Shown: positions 27,309 through 35,785 of the stretch, one piece after another | How positions within the stretch are numbered: position 1 is the stretch's first letter | How the letters are laid out: each line of letters begins with the position of its first letter | NCBI GenBank assembly: GCA_019247845.1 | Contig: JAFBAL010000038.1 | Span: 1-64,000, forward strand | DNA from: Alphaproteobacteria bacterium | GTDB taxonomy: Bacteria > Pseudomonadota > Alphaproteobacteria > Micropepsales > Micropepsaceae | Direction: 5' to 3' | Length of the DNA stretch: 64,000 nucleotides | Position numbers and translations under genes: made by a program | The notes under the pieces: generated by a model | What the model was told of the DNA's origin: nothing | The model's input: only the letters and a program-made list of their open reading frames with translations | The model's database searches: none

Positions 27309-28181
27309 CGGTAAGAGGTGGCGGATGAGCCTTATCATGAACGGCACGAAGCGCGGACGCTTGAGGCGCCGGTCGTAGATGCCCAACCGCCGGTCGTTCT
27401 CGGCCAGGCAGATGTCCATCAGCCCGCGCACGTTGATGTCCTTGCCCAGCTGCTCGGCGCCGTTGACGGTGAAGTTGTTGTCCTGCTGGCCGTTACCGAC
27501 GTCCTTGGCGATGCCGATCCGCTCCCACACCAGGAACGCCCAGACGCCGAGCACCTTCAGCTCGAACCACGGCCTGCGCCACCACGGCATGTTGCGCCGC
27601 CACCATGCGACCCAGTTCACGAAGAACAGGATGTGGCGGCCTTCCTCGTGCACCACGGGCTCGAAGGTGTCGACAAGCTCGGCCGGGAAGAAGCCCGAGC
27701 GCTTCGCCGTCTCGAACAGGCCGAAGGCGAAGAAGCTGTCGATGCACTCGCTGTAGCCCGTGACCATGAAGGCCCATTCGGGATCGCGCGGGCGGTCGTA
27801 CACGGGCTCGGGCGCGAGCTTGATGCCGTAGGCCTCGACCAGGTTCGACAGCACGTGGCGGTGGCGCTTCTCCTCGAAGCCGTTGAGCGCGACCGCCTTG
27901 CGCAGCAGCGGATCGGCGATCTCTTCCGCATAGGTGCAGACGTTCAGGCCCGCGCGGTTCTCGGTCTGCACGGCGATGTCCCAGATCGGCAGCGAGGTGA
28001 TGCGGTCCTGCGCTTGCCTGTCCAGCTTCGGCCAGTCGATGACCGCGGGCTTGTAGGGATCGAAGGTGTCCAGCAGCGTGCGGCAGAACAGAATCTTGTG
28101 CGCCTCGCTGCCGGTGCGGATCGGGCCGGGCGCGGGCAGCGGTGCGCTGGGGGTCAAATCGGGGAAGACGAGGGCGGTCAC
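27303..28181 (-). CDS. Ferritin-like diiron protein in the hopanoid operon
   Basis: 292 residues, GTG start with AGGAG eight bases upstream. The four-helix ferritin-like ligand pattern is complete: E74 (VQTENRAG), E104-x-x-H107 (FEEKRHRHV), E145 (GYSECIDSFF) and E180-x-x-H183 (HEEGRHILFF). A tryptophan-rich segment follows (NWVAWWRRNMPWWRRPW) that may touch the membrane, then a helix at about 205-220. I do not recognise a named Hpn family. Position between hpnK and hpnL, with coupling to hpnL through the 17-bp duplication, suggests an oxygen-dependent step on the hopanoid or its head group. That is inference. Confidence 0.75.
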   Translation of the reverse strand: MTALVFPDLTPSAPLPAPGPIRTGSEAHKILFCRTLLDTFDPYKPAVIDWPKLDRQAQDRITSLPIWDIAVQTENRAGLNVCTYAEEIADPLLRKAVALNGFEEKRHRHVLSNLVEAYGIKLAPEPVYDRPRDPEWAFMVTGYSECIDSFFAFGLFETAKRSGFFPAELVDTFEPVVHEEGRHILFFVNWVAWWRRNMPWWRRPWFELKVLGVWAFLVWERIGIAKDVGNGQQDNNFTVNGAEQLGKDINVRGLMDICLAENDRRLGIYDRRLKRPRFVPFMIRLIRHLLPK

Positions 28182-28205
28182 GTAAAACTCTCCTGGGGCG
28201 CTATC

Positions 28206-28946
28206 TTAAGCGAAATCGGCGAAACCGCCGCAACGAATTTCCGGTGGAATTACAACGGCTTGGAGCGCGGCCAGCTCGTCCGCATAGCGGTAGCCTTCGG
28301 CCGATCCGGGGTAAGGTCCGGTGGCGGGATGCATGTAGATCTCGTTGAGGCCGTCCGGCAGCGCGTCGACGATCGCCTGCACGCGTTCGGCCGTCATCTG
28401 GCCCGACCATTTGAGCCCGAACACCCGGTCGGGCACCAGCAATCCGCGGCGGCGGAAGCTTGCGCGGAACGCCAAGGTCCGCGCCGCGGTCATCCCGTAG
28501 CGCTTGCCGATGCGGATCATCGTGGAAGCGATGGTTGGATGCAGCTGGAAATGCTTGTGCGTGTTGACGTGGTCGAGCGCGAGGCCCGTCGCCGCGAAGG
28601 CCTTGAACTGCGCCTCGATCTCTTCCGCCAGCTGGCGGCGCACCTTGGGGCGGAAGAACATCGACGCCCCCGCCATCGCCATGCCGGTGCGGAAGAAGCC
28701 GTCCTTGTCCACCAGGTCTGGAATTTGCGCGGCGGGCAGCGCCGGGCGTCCGTCGACCAGCACGATGTGCAGGCCGACGCGCAGGGACGGCATCTCTTTC
28801 GCGCGCCGCACCGCATCGGCGGCGGCGGGCGCGCTGACCATCAAGCTCGCCGCCGTGAGCGCGCCGTCCCTGTGCGCGCGCTCGACGGCCTCGTTGACCT
28901 CGGGCGCCGCGCCGAAGTCGTCGGCGGTGATGATGAGGCGTTTCAT
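28206..28946 (-). CDS. hpnK: HpnK, hopanoid-associated ChbG-like deacetylase
   Basis: 246 residues. YdjC/ChbG fold with metal site: ITADDFGAAPEVNEAVERAH (D10, D11), VGLHIVLVDGRP and the HVNTHKHFQLHP segment, which supplies histidines. In Burkholderia HpnK removes the acetyl group from N-acetylglucosaminyl-bacteriohopanetetrol made by HpnI. The only possible start, ATG 28946, has no Shine-Dalgarno: the REP-like element ends seven bases upstream. Translation may therefore be weak. Confidence 0.88.
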   Translation of the reverse strand: MKRLIITADDFGAAPEVNEAVERAHRDGALTAASLMVSAPAAADAVRRAKEMPSLRVGLHIVLVDGRPALPAAQIPDLVDKDGFFRTGMAMAGASMFFRPKVRRQLAEEIEAQFKAFAATGLALDHVNTHKHFQLHPTIASTMIRIGKRYGMTAARTLAFRASFRRRGLLVPDRVFGLKWSGQMTAERVQAIVDALPDGLNEIYMHPATGPYPGSAEGYRYADELAALQAVVIPPEIRCGGFADFA

Positions 28947-28953
28947 AAATAAT

Positions 28954-29082
28954 TGTCATGGCCCGCGAATGCGGGCCACCCAGCTGACGCTTGCACGACC
29001 TTTCCAGGTTCGCGGAGATCTCTCGTGACGAGCAGCATGGTGCAGAACCCAACTGGGTGGCCCGCATTCGCGGGCCATGACA
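28954..29082. repeat. REP/MITE-like element: two 30-bp perfect inverted arms between hpnJ and hpnK
   Basis: Arms at 28954-28983 and 29053-29082 are perfect inverted copies (30 bp), and each arm contains its own hairpin, GGCCCGC-GAAT-GCGGGCC. The 69-bp interior has no ORF. The element fills almost the whole 145-bp hpnJ-hpnK gap, nine bases from the hpnJ stop and seven from the hpnK start. A 14-base piece of the arm (CGCGGGCCATGACA) recurs at about 131-144, next to the transposase tail, so it is a dispersed family. Transcribed, the arms would pair into one long hairpin or two short ones. Confidence 0.85.
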
Positions 29083-29091
29083 GCGAAGGGA

Positions 29092-30519
29092 TCAAGCCGC
29101 GTGTTCTTTGCGCTCGCGCAGGAACTGGAAGAACTCGACGCCCTCGCGCAAGCGCCGTTTCATCATCTGGCTGGACGAGAGCATCTCGCCGACGATCGAG
29201 GCGATCTTGCTCGGGCGGAAATAGAACTCCTTGTAGAAGCCCTCCAGCGACGTGAAGATCTCCTTGTGCGACAGGTGGGGATAGTGCAGCGGCGCGATCT
29301 GGATGCCGCTGTCGTCCACCAGCTCGGCATTGTCGGCGTCGAGCCAGCCGTTCTTCACCGCCTGGTCGAACAGGAAGGTGCCCGGATAGGGCGCGGCCAG
29401 CGACACCTGGATGGTGTGCGGATTGATGCGCTTGGCGAATTCGACGGTCTCGCGGATCGTCTCCTTCGACTCGCCCGGGAGTCCTAAGATGAAGGTGCCG
29501 TGGATCGCGACGCCCAGCTTGTGGCAGTCGCGCGTGAAGCGCTCCGCAACCTCGATACGCATGCCCTTCTTGATGTTGTGCAGGATCTGCTGGTTGCCGG
29601 ATTCATAGCCGACCAGCAGCAGGCGCAACCCGCCGTCCTTCAGCTTCTTGAGCGATTCGTACGGCACGTTGGCCTTGGCATTGCACGACCAGGTGACGCC
29701 CAGCTTGCCCAGCTCCTTGGCGATGGCTTCGGCGCGGGGCAGGTTGTCGGTGAAGGTGTCGTCGTCGAAGAAGAACTCCTTGGTCTGCGGGAAGGCCTTC
29801 ATCGCCCATTTGATCTCTTCCACCACGTGCCCGACCGAGCGCGTGCGATAGTTGTGCCCGCCGACGGTCTGCGGCCACAGGCAGAAGGTGCAGCGCGATT
29901 TGCAGCCGCGCCCGGTATAGATCGAGATGTAAGGGTGCTTCAGGTAGCCGATGAAGTAGTTCTCCATCATCAGGTCGCGCTTGTAGACCGGCGTCACCCA
30001 GGGAAGGCTGTCCATGTCGTGCAGGATCGCGCGGTCCTCGTTGTGCACGATGACGCCCTGGCCGTTGCGGAACGACAGGCCCTTTATCTGAGACCAGTCG
30101 TTGCCGTCGGCGACTTCCTTGACCGTGAAGTCGAACTCGTTGCGCGCCACGAAGTCGATCGCGGGCGCGTCCTTCAGCGAGCCGTCGGCGTTCACCGCGA
30201 CCTTGGCGCCGATCAGGCCGGCCTTCAGGTTCGGGTTCGCCGCTTTAAGCGCCTCGATCACCTTCACGTCCGACTTGAACGAGGGGACCGAGGTGTGGGC
30301 GACGACGAGGTCGAAGTCCTTCGCCTGGCCCACGACCTCGGCCAGCGTGGTCTTGTGCGGCGGCGCGTCGATCAGCTTGGAGTTCTCGACCAGGGCGGCG
30401 GGCTGGGCCAGCCAGGTCGGATACCAGAAGCTCTTGATCTCGCGCTTGGCCTGGTAGCGCGAGCCCGCGCCGCCGTCGAAGCCGTCGAAGGAAGGTGCCT
30501 GAAGGAAGAGGGTACGCAT
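29092..30519 (-). CDS. hpnJ: HpnJ, hopanoid cyclitol-ether radical SAM enzyme
   Basis: 475 residues from ATG 30519; the frame continues upstream, but MRTLFLQAPSFDG is the conserved opening. N-terminal B12-binding-like domain (about 1-180), then radical SAM motif CKSRCTFC (C206, C210, C213) and a FILGLPGESKETIRET segment. In Burkholderia HpnJ contracts the glucosamine on BHT to a cyclitol ether, after HpnI and HpnK. It follows hpnI after ten bases with no clear ribosome site; the REP-like element follows it. Confidence 0.92.
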   Translation of the reverse strand: MRTLFLQAPSFDGFDGGAGSRYQAKREIKSFWYPTWLAQPAALVENSKLIDAPPHKTTLAEVVGQAKDFDLVVAHTSVPSFKSDVKVIEALKAANPNLKAGLIGAKVAVNADGSLKDAPAIDFVARNEFDFTVKEVADGNDWSQIKGLSFRNGQGVIVHNEDRAILHDMDSLPWVTPVYKRDLMMENYFIGYLKHPYISIYTGRGCKSRCTFCLWPQTVGGHNYRTRSVGHVVEEIKWAMKAFPQTKEFFFDDDTFTDNLPRAEAIAKELGKLGVTWSCNAKANVPYESLKKLKDGGLRLLLVGYESGNQQILHNIKKGMRIEVAERFTRDCHKLGVAIHGTFILGLPGESKETIRETVEFAKRINPHTIQVSLAAPYPGTFLFDQAVKNGWLDADNAELVDDSGIQIAPLHYPHLSHKEIFTSLEGFYKEFYFRPSKIASIVGEMLSSSQMMKRRLREGVEFFQFLRERKEHAA

Positions 30520-30529
30520 GTGTCGTCTT

Positions 30530-31663
30530 TCACCAGTGGGATAGGGCCCCGTCGGGCGCGACCGCGAAATGCGCGCCGCGCCAGCGGACTTTTCCGCCGA
30601 ACAGGGATGCCAGGAAGATCGCAAATGACAGCAGGTCGCGCAATGGCAGAAGCCAGAAGGCCCCGGCACTCACGCCCAGGACCCTGTCCATGCGCCATTT
30701 GACCAGAAGCCGCGAGGCCAGGGCCGCGGCCAGCGTCGCGGCCGTGAACGCCGACGGCGCCAGCGCCAGCCCGATGAGCGCCAGGGGCAGCGCATGGGTC
30801 ACCAGCGTGCCCCAATGGCCGCGCCGGTTGAGCAGGCGGATGGTGCGCGCCCAGCGCAGCTCGTGCGCGAACATCTCGGCGCCCGAGGTCTCGGTGCAGG
30901 TATGGGCCACCACGACCGGCGCCAGCCGCGTCGAATGGCCGTGGTCGCGCACCGCGCGGCCGATCTCGTAGTCGTCGGCCAGCAGGTTCGAGAACGCCTC
31001 CATCCCGCCGATGCGGCGCAGCAGGTCCTTGCGCAATCCGATGGTCGAGCCGAAGCAGGGGGCGGCGAGCCCGAGCTCGGTGCCGACCAGCACGTTCGGG
31101 ATGAACTGGTAGTTGATCCCCATCGCCACCAGCCGCGACCAGATGTTGTCGAGCGCCGTGCCGGTATAGAGACAGGTCACCGCGCCGCCGTCCTCGAGCG
31201 CATCCGCGACCGCGCGCAGATAGCCGGGCCCGGCCTCGATGTCGCTGTCGCTGAGCACGAGCACGTCGTACTTCGCGCGCTCCACCAGGTTGATCAGGTT
31301 GGAGACCTTGCGGTTGGTGCCGTAGATGCGCGTGTCGATGACGAGCTCGATGTCGAGCGACGGGTGGTCGCGTTTCAGCTCCTCGACGACGCGGATCGCG
31401 GGGTCGAGCGGGTCCTGCACGCCGAACACGATCTGCAGCGGCCCGTCATAGTCCTGGGCGCAGAAGCTCAGAAGGTTCTGGCGCAGGCGCGGCTCGTCGA
31501 AATGCAGCGGCTTGAGCAAAGTCACCGGCGGACACTTGGCGCCGGCCAGCGCCTGCGCCGAGCGGAACCGGCCCGCCAGGCACACGGCCGCGAGGGCATA
31601 GGCCGCGCCCAACAGCGCAAGCCCGCTCACGGTCCACCCTGCCCAGTGAAGCCACAAGTCCAT
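30530..31663 (-). CDS. hpnI: HpnI, hopanoid glycosyltransferase (ceramide-glucosyltransferase-like)
   Basis: 377 residues. One N-terminal helix (about 8-30), then a GT2 domain of the ceramide glucosyltransferase type: PPVTLLKPLHFDEPRLRQNL, VLSDSDIEAGPGYL (D-x-D), and the later LLADDYEIGRAV and RWARTIR (the Q/RxxRW-like site). Helices at about 285-320 and 340-360 close it. It transfers N-acetylglucosamine to bacteriohopanetetrol. It is the first gene of the leftward hpn run, so the operon promoter should lie in 31664-31929. Confidence 0.9.
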   Translation of the reverse strand: MDLWLHWAGWTVSGLALLGAAYALAAVCLAGRFRSAQALAGAKCPPVTLLKPLHFDEPRLRQNLLSFCAQDYDGPLQIVFGVQDPLDPAIRVVEELKRDHPSLDIELVIDTRIYGTNRKVSNLINLVERAKYDVLVLSDSDIEAGPGYLRAVADALEDGGAVTCLYTGTALDNIWSRLVAMGINYQFIPNVLVGTELGLAAPCFGSTIGLRKDLLRRIGGMEAFSNLLADDYEIGRAVRDHGHSTRLAPVVVAHTCTETSGAEMFAHELRWARTIRLLNRRGHWGTLVTHALPLALIGLALAPSAFTAATLAAALASRLLVKWRMDRVLGVSAGAFWLLPLRDLLSFAIFLASLFGGKVRWRGAHFAVAPDGALSHW

Positions 31664-31929
31664 CAGCCCCTCACACCGGCCTTGGGCCGGCTTTGCCGAT
31701 CATCTCATTTGTGCGCTCGGATTTCACGTCGGCTCTCATCCGATCCTTTACGCCCCGTCAGGGCGAAAGTTTCAATTGATAAAACCCAATCTTTCCGAGC
31801 ACTTAGCCCGGAGAACCGGGTTTTCGGGCCTGCAATAGACCTTATCGCTCCAGGATGCAAAGGAAACGCCGGAGGCAACGCTTCGGCCCGATCCGCGTAG
31901 AGTGAAGGCGGAAAACGAAGGAACGGGCG
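31664..31929. promoter_or_regulatory. Divergent promoter region of the hpn operon and zwf
   Basis: 266 bp with no credible ORF between divergent hpnI and zwf. It must hold the promoters for both. A small GC hairpin CCCGG-AGAA-CCGGG followed by TTTT (31807-31824, plus strand) lies 105 bp before zwf; its 5-bp stem is short, and a competing GCCCG/CGGGC pairing is possible, so an attenuator is conceivable but weak. GGAACGG precedes the zwf ATG. I could not assign -35/-10 boxes with confidence. Confidence 0.45.
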
Positions 31930-33345
31930 ATGAGCAAGGCGATCACGATCTTCGGCGCGACGGGCGACCTGGCGCAGAAGATGCTTTTTCCCTCGCTCTA
32001 TTTCCTCGACATGGACGGGCTTTTGGAACCCGGCCTCAAGATCGCGGGCACCGCGCGCTCCGACACCGATTTCACCGCCAAGGTCCGCGAAGCGGTCAAG
32101 GAGCGTGCCGGCGATCTCTTCAAGGACGATGTGTGGCAGCGCTTCGCCGCGCGCCTGTCCTATGTCGCGGGCGACGCGAACGACGAGGCGCTTTACAAGG
32201 CGCTGCCCAAGTTCGACGACGTGGTCTATTACCTCGCGACCTCGCCGGACTTCTTCGGAACCATCGCGCGGCACCTGAAGGCCGCCGGCCTCGCCCATGA
32301 CGGCGCGCGCATCGCGGTCGAGAAGCCCCTGGGCCACGACCTCGCTTCGTCGCGCGAGATCGAGACGGCGCTGGAGGAGGCCTTCACCGAGGATCGCATC
32401 TTTCGCGTCGATCACTATCTGGGCAAGGAGACGGTGCAGAACCTCATCGCCTTGCGCTTCGCCAACACGCTGTTCGAGCCGTTGTGGAACAAGGATTCGA
32501 TCGAGCACGTGCAGATCACCGTGGCCGAGACCGTGGGCGTGGACGGCCGCTGGTCCTATTACGACCACTACGGCGCGCTGCGCGACATCGTGCAGAACCA
32601 TCTGCTGCAGCTGCTCTGCCTCATCGCGATGGAGGTGCCCGCGAGCCTGGAGCCGGATTCGGTGCGCAACGAGAAAGTCAAGGTGCTGCGCTCGCTGCGT
32701 CCCATCGGCGCCGACGGCGTGGAGCGCGAGACCGTGCGCGGCCAATACACCAAGGGCACGGCCGAGGGTAAGGCCGTGCCCGGCTACACCGGGGAGCAGG
32801 GCGGCAGCGCGAGCGACAGCGAGACCTTCGTCGCCATCGCCGCCCATATCGACAACTGGCGCTGGGCCGGCGTGCCGTTCTATCTGCGCACGGGAAAACG
32901 CATGTCCGAGCGCTCGACCCTGATCGTGGTGCAGTTCAAGCCCGTGCCGCATTCGATCTTCCCGCGCCGCGGGCTCGACGCCAACCGGCTCACCATCCGC
33001 CTGCAGCCGGAAGAGGACATCGCGCTCAGCCTGATGAACAAGACGCCAAGCCTCGAGCAGGGCGGCATGCAACTCAAGCCTTTATCGCTCAATTTGAGCC
33101 TGATCGATGCTTTCAAGAACCGCCGCCGCATCGCCTATGAGCGGCTGCTGCTCGACGCGCTGGCGAAGAACCAGACGCTGTTCGTGCGCCGCGACGAGAC
33201 CGAGGCCGCCTGGACCTGGATCGACGCCATCGAGAACGGCTGGCGCGCGCGCGACATGTTTCCTTTACCCTATCCAGCGGGAACCGACGGTCCACCCGAT
33301 GCGCATAAGCTGATCGGCCGCGACGGCCGCGGCTGGGTGGATTAG
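31930..33345 (+). CDS. zwf: Glucose-6-phosphate 1-dehydrogenase
   Basis: 471 residues. NADP-binding start ITIFGATGDLAQKMLFPSLY (G-A-T-G-D-L), active-site motif FRVDHYLGKETVQNL (about residues 158-172) with catalytic histidine, and the KPLGHDL segment. It oxidises glucose-6-phosphate to 6-phosphogluconolactone for the Entner-Doudoroff and pentose phosphate routes, giving NADPH. pgl and edd are not adjacent. The family call is secure. Confidence 0.95.
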   Translation: MSKAITIFGATGDLAQKMLFPSLYFLDMDGLLEPGLKIAGTARSDTDFTAKVREAVKERAGDLFKDDVWQRFAARLSYVAGDANDEALYKALPKFDDVVYYLATSPDFFGTIARHLKAAGLAHDGARIAVEKPLGHDLASSREIETALEEAFTEDRIFRVDHYLGKETVQNLIALRFANTLFEPLWNKDSIEHVQITVAETVGVDGRWSYYDHYGALRDIVQNHLLQLLCLIAMEVPASLEPDSVRNEKVKVLRSLRPIGADGVERETVRGQYTKGTAEGKAVPGYTGEQGGSASDSETFVAIAAHIDNWRWAGVPFYLRTGKRMSERSTLIVVQFKPVPHSIFPRRGLDANRLTIRLQPEEDIALSLMNKTPSLEQGGMQLKPLSLNLSLIDAFKNRRRIAYERLLLDALAKNQTLFVRRDETEAAWTWIDAIENGWRARDMFPLPYPAGTDGPPDAHKLIGRDGRGWVD

Positions 33346-33375
33346 ACTGCGGTCGGCCTTCATACGGCGGTCGAG

Positions 33376-35100
33376 ATGACGAATGCATTCAAGACGGCCG
33401 CGCTGTTTTACGCAGCGGTACTGAGCTGCGGCACCGCGTATGCCGCCAAGACCGTTCCGGGCTGGCCGCTCTATCTCGCGATGGGCGCCGTCGGCGGGCC
33501 CAACATCACGCCGCCCACCATCAACTCGCGCGGCCAGGACGACGATTTCGGCGGACGGCCGGTCGACGTGGTCTTCAAATATGCCGGCGCCAACGGCAAC
33601 GGCGATCCGGGCATGATCGACCCGCCGACCAACGCGACGCGGATGACGGGCGACATCAACATCCTGTCCGGCCTCAACGGCCATGCGATGCGCGTCGCCA
33701 TCGTCGAATACACAGCGCAGATGAGCGGCGGCTTCGCGCTGGCCGATTTCTCGAACTCGCCCGACGCCGATCCGGCGAGCGGCGGCACCTATCTGATGGC
33801 GCGGCATTTCATCAGTCTCGCCGCCGACACCATCGCGCTGAACGACATGCCGGTCGCCTATGACGGCGGCAGCTATTACGGGACACAAATTCTCAATCCC
33901 GATCTGATGGGCGCCATCCAGCAGGGCGGCTTCATCGGCAACGTCGACGGCGCGCTGCCGACGGGCGCCGTGAACCAGGCCGTCGACCAGGCGCTCTGCT
34001 TCCTGACGGCGACACGGTCGTACTTCAACACCTCCAACCCCAATGGGCTGCAGTCGGCGCCCTATCTCGACAAGAACTACACCGGCACGCCGGTCTCGAT
34101 CCTGGAGCAGCTGCTCGCCGACACCTATCCGGTGTGGAGCATCAACAGCGCGCAGGACCCCTATTGGAATACCGCCACCGACAACAGGATCGGCGGCACG
34201 GGCGGCAGCTATGCCCAGGTCGGCCAGTGGTTCAACGCCTGCGTCGCGCATCCCAAATACAATCGCAGGCTCTACCGCCGGCCCGATTTCCCCGCAGGCT
34301 TCGAAGGCTGGGTGCAGGCCAACAACTGGCTGATCCGCACCTTCTCACCGGTGGGCCAGGTTACGTTCGGCTGGCAGGACAATATGTGGGCGGTGGGCAG
34401 CGGCTTCTGGCTGCATGCCGACCTCACCAGGGCCGAGATCGCGAGCACCTATTCCAGGCCGCTGTCGGACTGGCTCAAGAAGAACGCGCCGAGCGCGGTC
34501 AAGGGCGCCGATTATTTCGTGTTCGACCGCTACGAAACCGACGACAGCGCAGCACCCGGCCAGGCGGCGCTCTACAACGCGCGCGCGTGGGACAATTACC
34601 TGACGGCTGTCGGCCAGGTCAGCGCGCGGTTTGACGGCGCGCCGATCATGCTCTGGCAAATCCCCGGGTCGCATATCCCATACAAGGGCGAGGCCGATCC
34701 GGAATACTACAACGATACGCCGGGCCTCTACGTGTTCAGTACCGCGCCGGACTATTTTTTCGGCGACAGGAAGCTCAAACCCGACCTCTCCAACATCGTC
34801 GCCGGATCGGGAAGCACGACCAACGCCGCCGTCGGCAACTATGCGATGGACTGCAACGCCTATCGCTGCGCCGCGGGCTCGACCTATCGCCAGTACCTGA
34901 CATCGAACGGCTTCGACTGGGGCCGCAACAACAGGACGCTCGCCTCGGCCGCCGCCCATGCGCATGTCTTCGCCATCCTGTGGGGCGGCGGCAACACCAC
35001 CAACGTCATCAAGAACTTCAGCAATACCGACGACCACGGCTGGCTCGCGGCCAAGATCGTCGACTATTACAGGAACCCGGTCGCGATCCCGACGAACTAG
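33376..35100 (+). CDS. Secreted protein of unknown function (possible carbohydrate-active)
   Basis: 574 residues with a Sec signal (MTNAFKTAALFYAAVLSCGTAYA). The mature part is rich in aromatic residues, Asn and Gly (VGQWFNACVAHPKYN, NNWLIRTFSPVGQVTFGWQDNMWAVGSGFW, FDGAPIMLWQIPGSHIPYKGE). Acidic-aromatic clusters such as YFVFDRYETDD recall the active sites of TIM-barrel glycosidases, but I see no family signature. The sequence ends without a membrane anchor. The TAG stop shares CTAG with the stop of convergent msrA. Function unknown; a secreted glycosidase is the best guess. Confidence 0.6.
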   Translation: MTNAFKTAALFYAAVLSCGTAYAAKTVPGWPLYLAMGAVGGPNITPPTINSRGQDDDFGGRPVDVVFKYAGANGNGDPGMIDPPTNATRMTGDINILSGLNGHAMRVAIVEYTAQMSGGFALADFSNSPDADPASGGTYLMARHFISLAADTIALNDMPVAYDGGSYYGTQILNPDLMGAIQQGGFIGNVDGALPTGAVNQAVDQALCFLTATRSYFNTSNPNGLQSAPYLDKNYTGTPVSILEQLLADTYPVWSINSAQDPYWNTATDNRIGGTGGSYAQVGQWFNACVAHPKYNRRLYRRPDFPAGFEGWVQANNWLIRTFSPVGQVTFGWQDNMWAVGSGFWLHADLTRAEIASTYSRPLSDWLKKNAPSAVKGADYFVFDRYETDDSAAPGQAALYNARAWDNYLTAVGQVSARFDGAPIMLWQIPGSHIPYKGEADPEYYNDTPGLYVFSTAPDYFFGDRKLKPDLSNIVAGSGSTTNAAVGNYAMDCNAYRCAAGSTYRQYLTSNGFDWGRNNRTLASAAAHAHVFAILWGGGNTTNVIKNFSNTDDHGWLAAKIVDYYRNPVAIPTN

Positions 35101-35774
35101 CTGCGCTGCGGGAACACCATCACCGGCTTGTCGCGCCACAGCGACGGATAGAGCGCCTTCAAGGTCTCCACCTTCGGGATGTCGTTATAGGCGATATAGG
35201 GCTGGTTTGGATGATGGATCAGGTAGTCCTGGTGATAATCCTCGGCCGGATAGAAGCCTGTGAAGCTGCCCAGCTTCGTCACGATGGGCGCCTGGAACGC
35301 GTGCGCCTTGTCGAGCTGCGCGACATAGGCGGCGGCGATTTTCGCCTGCGTCGGCGAAGTGGCGAAGATCTCCGAGCGGTATTGCGTGCCGTGGTCGGGG
35401 CCCTGGTAGTCGAGCTCCGTCGGGTCCATCACCGAGAAATAGACGCGCAGGATCTGGCCGAAGCTCACCTGCCGGGGATCGAAGGTGATGCGGATGGATT
35501 CCGCGTGGCCGGTGTCGCCGCCGCTCACCGTCTCGTATTGCGCGGTGTCCTTCTTGCCGCCGGCATAGCCCGACACGACCTCGCTGACGCCCTTCACGTG
35601 CTGGAACACGCCCTGCATGCCCCAGAAGCAGCCGCCGGCGAGCACCGCGGTCTCGCTCTTCATCGCCGGCGCCGTGCGGTCGAGCGCGGGCGGCGGCAGC
35701 GGCTTGGTGGCTTCGTCGGCGAGCGCCGCGGACGATACGAGCAGCGCGAAAGCGAGGGGAAGAACCTTCATCAT
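35097..35774 (-). CDS. msrA: Periplasmic peptide-methionine (S)-S-oxide reductase MsrA, 1-Cys type
   Basis: 225 residues from ATG 35774 (GGAG six bases upstream); the frame is open further upstream but overlaps msrB. Sec signal MMKVLPLAFALLVSSAALA puts it in the periplasm. Active site GGCFWGMQGVF with the only cysteine of the whole mature protein; HGTQYRSEIF and EDYHQDYL match the family. Lacking the usual C-terminal resolving cysteines, it is a 1-Cys enzyme and needs an outside reductant. It follows msrB after eleven bases. Confidence 0.92.
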   Translation of the reverse strand: MMKVLPLAFALLVSSAALADEATKPLPPPALDRTAPAMKSETAVLAGGCFWGMQGVFQHVKGVSEVVSGYAGGKKDTAQYETVSGGDTGHAESIRITFDPRQVSFGQILRVYFSVMDPTELDYQGPDHGTQYRSEIFATSPTQAKIAAAYVAQLDKAHAFQAPIVTKLGSFTGFYPAEDYHQDYLIHHPNQPYIAYNDIPKVETLKALYPSLWRDKPVMVFPQRS

Positions 35775-35785
35775 CACCGTCTCCT

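Noticed and set aside
28961..29067. A frame starting inside the REP-like element and overlapping hpnK
   Set aside because: It reads hpnK in the wrong frame with an Arg-rich product; hpnK's own frame has the ChbG metal site.
31807..31824. Intrinsic terminator before zwf
   Set aside because: The stem is 5 bp and the T-run only four bases; alternative pairings compete, so I mention it but do not call it.
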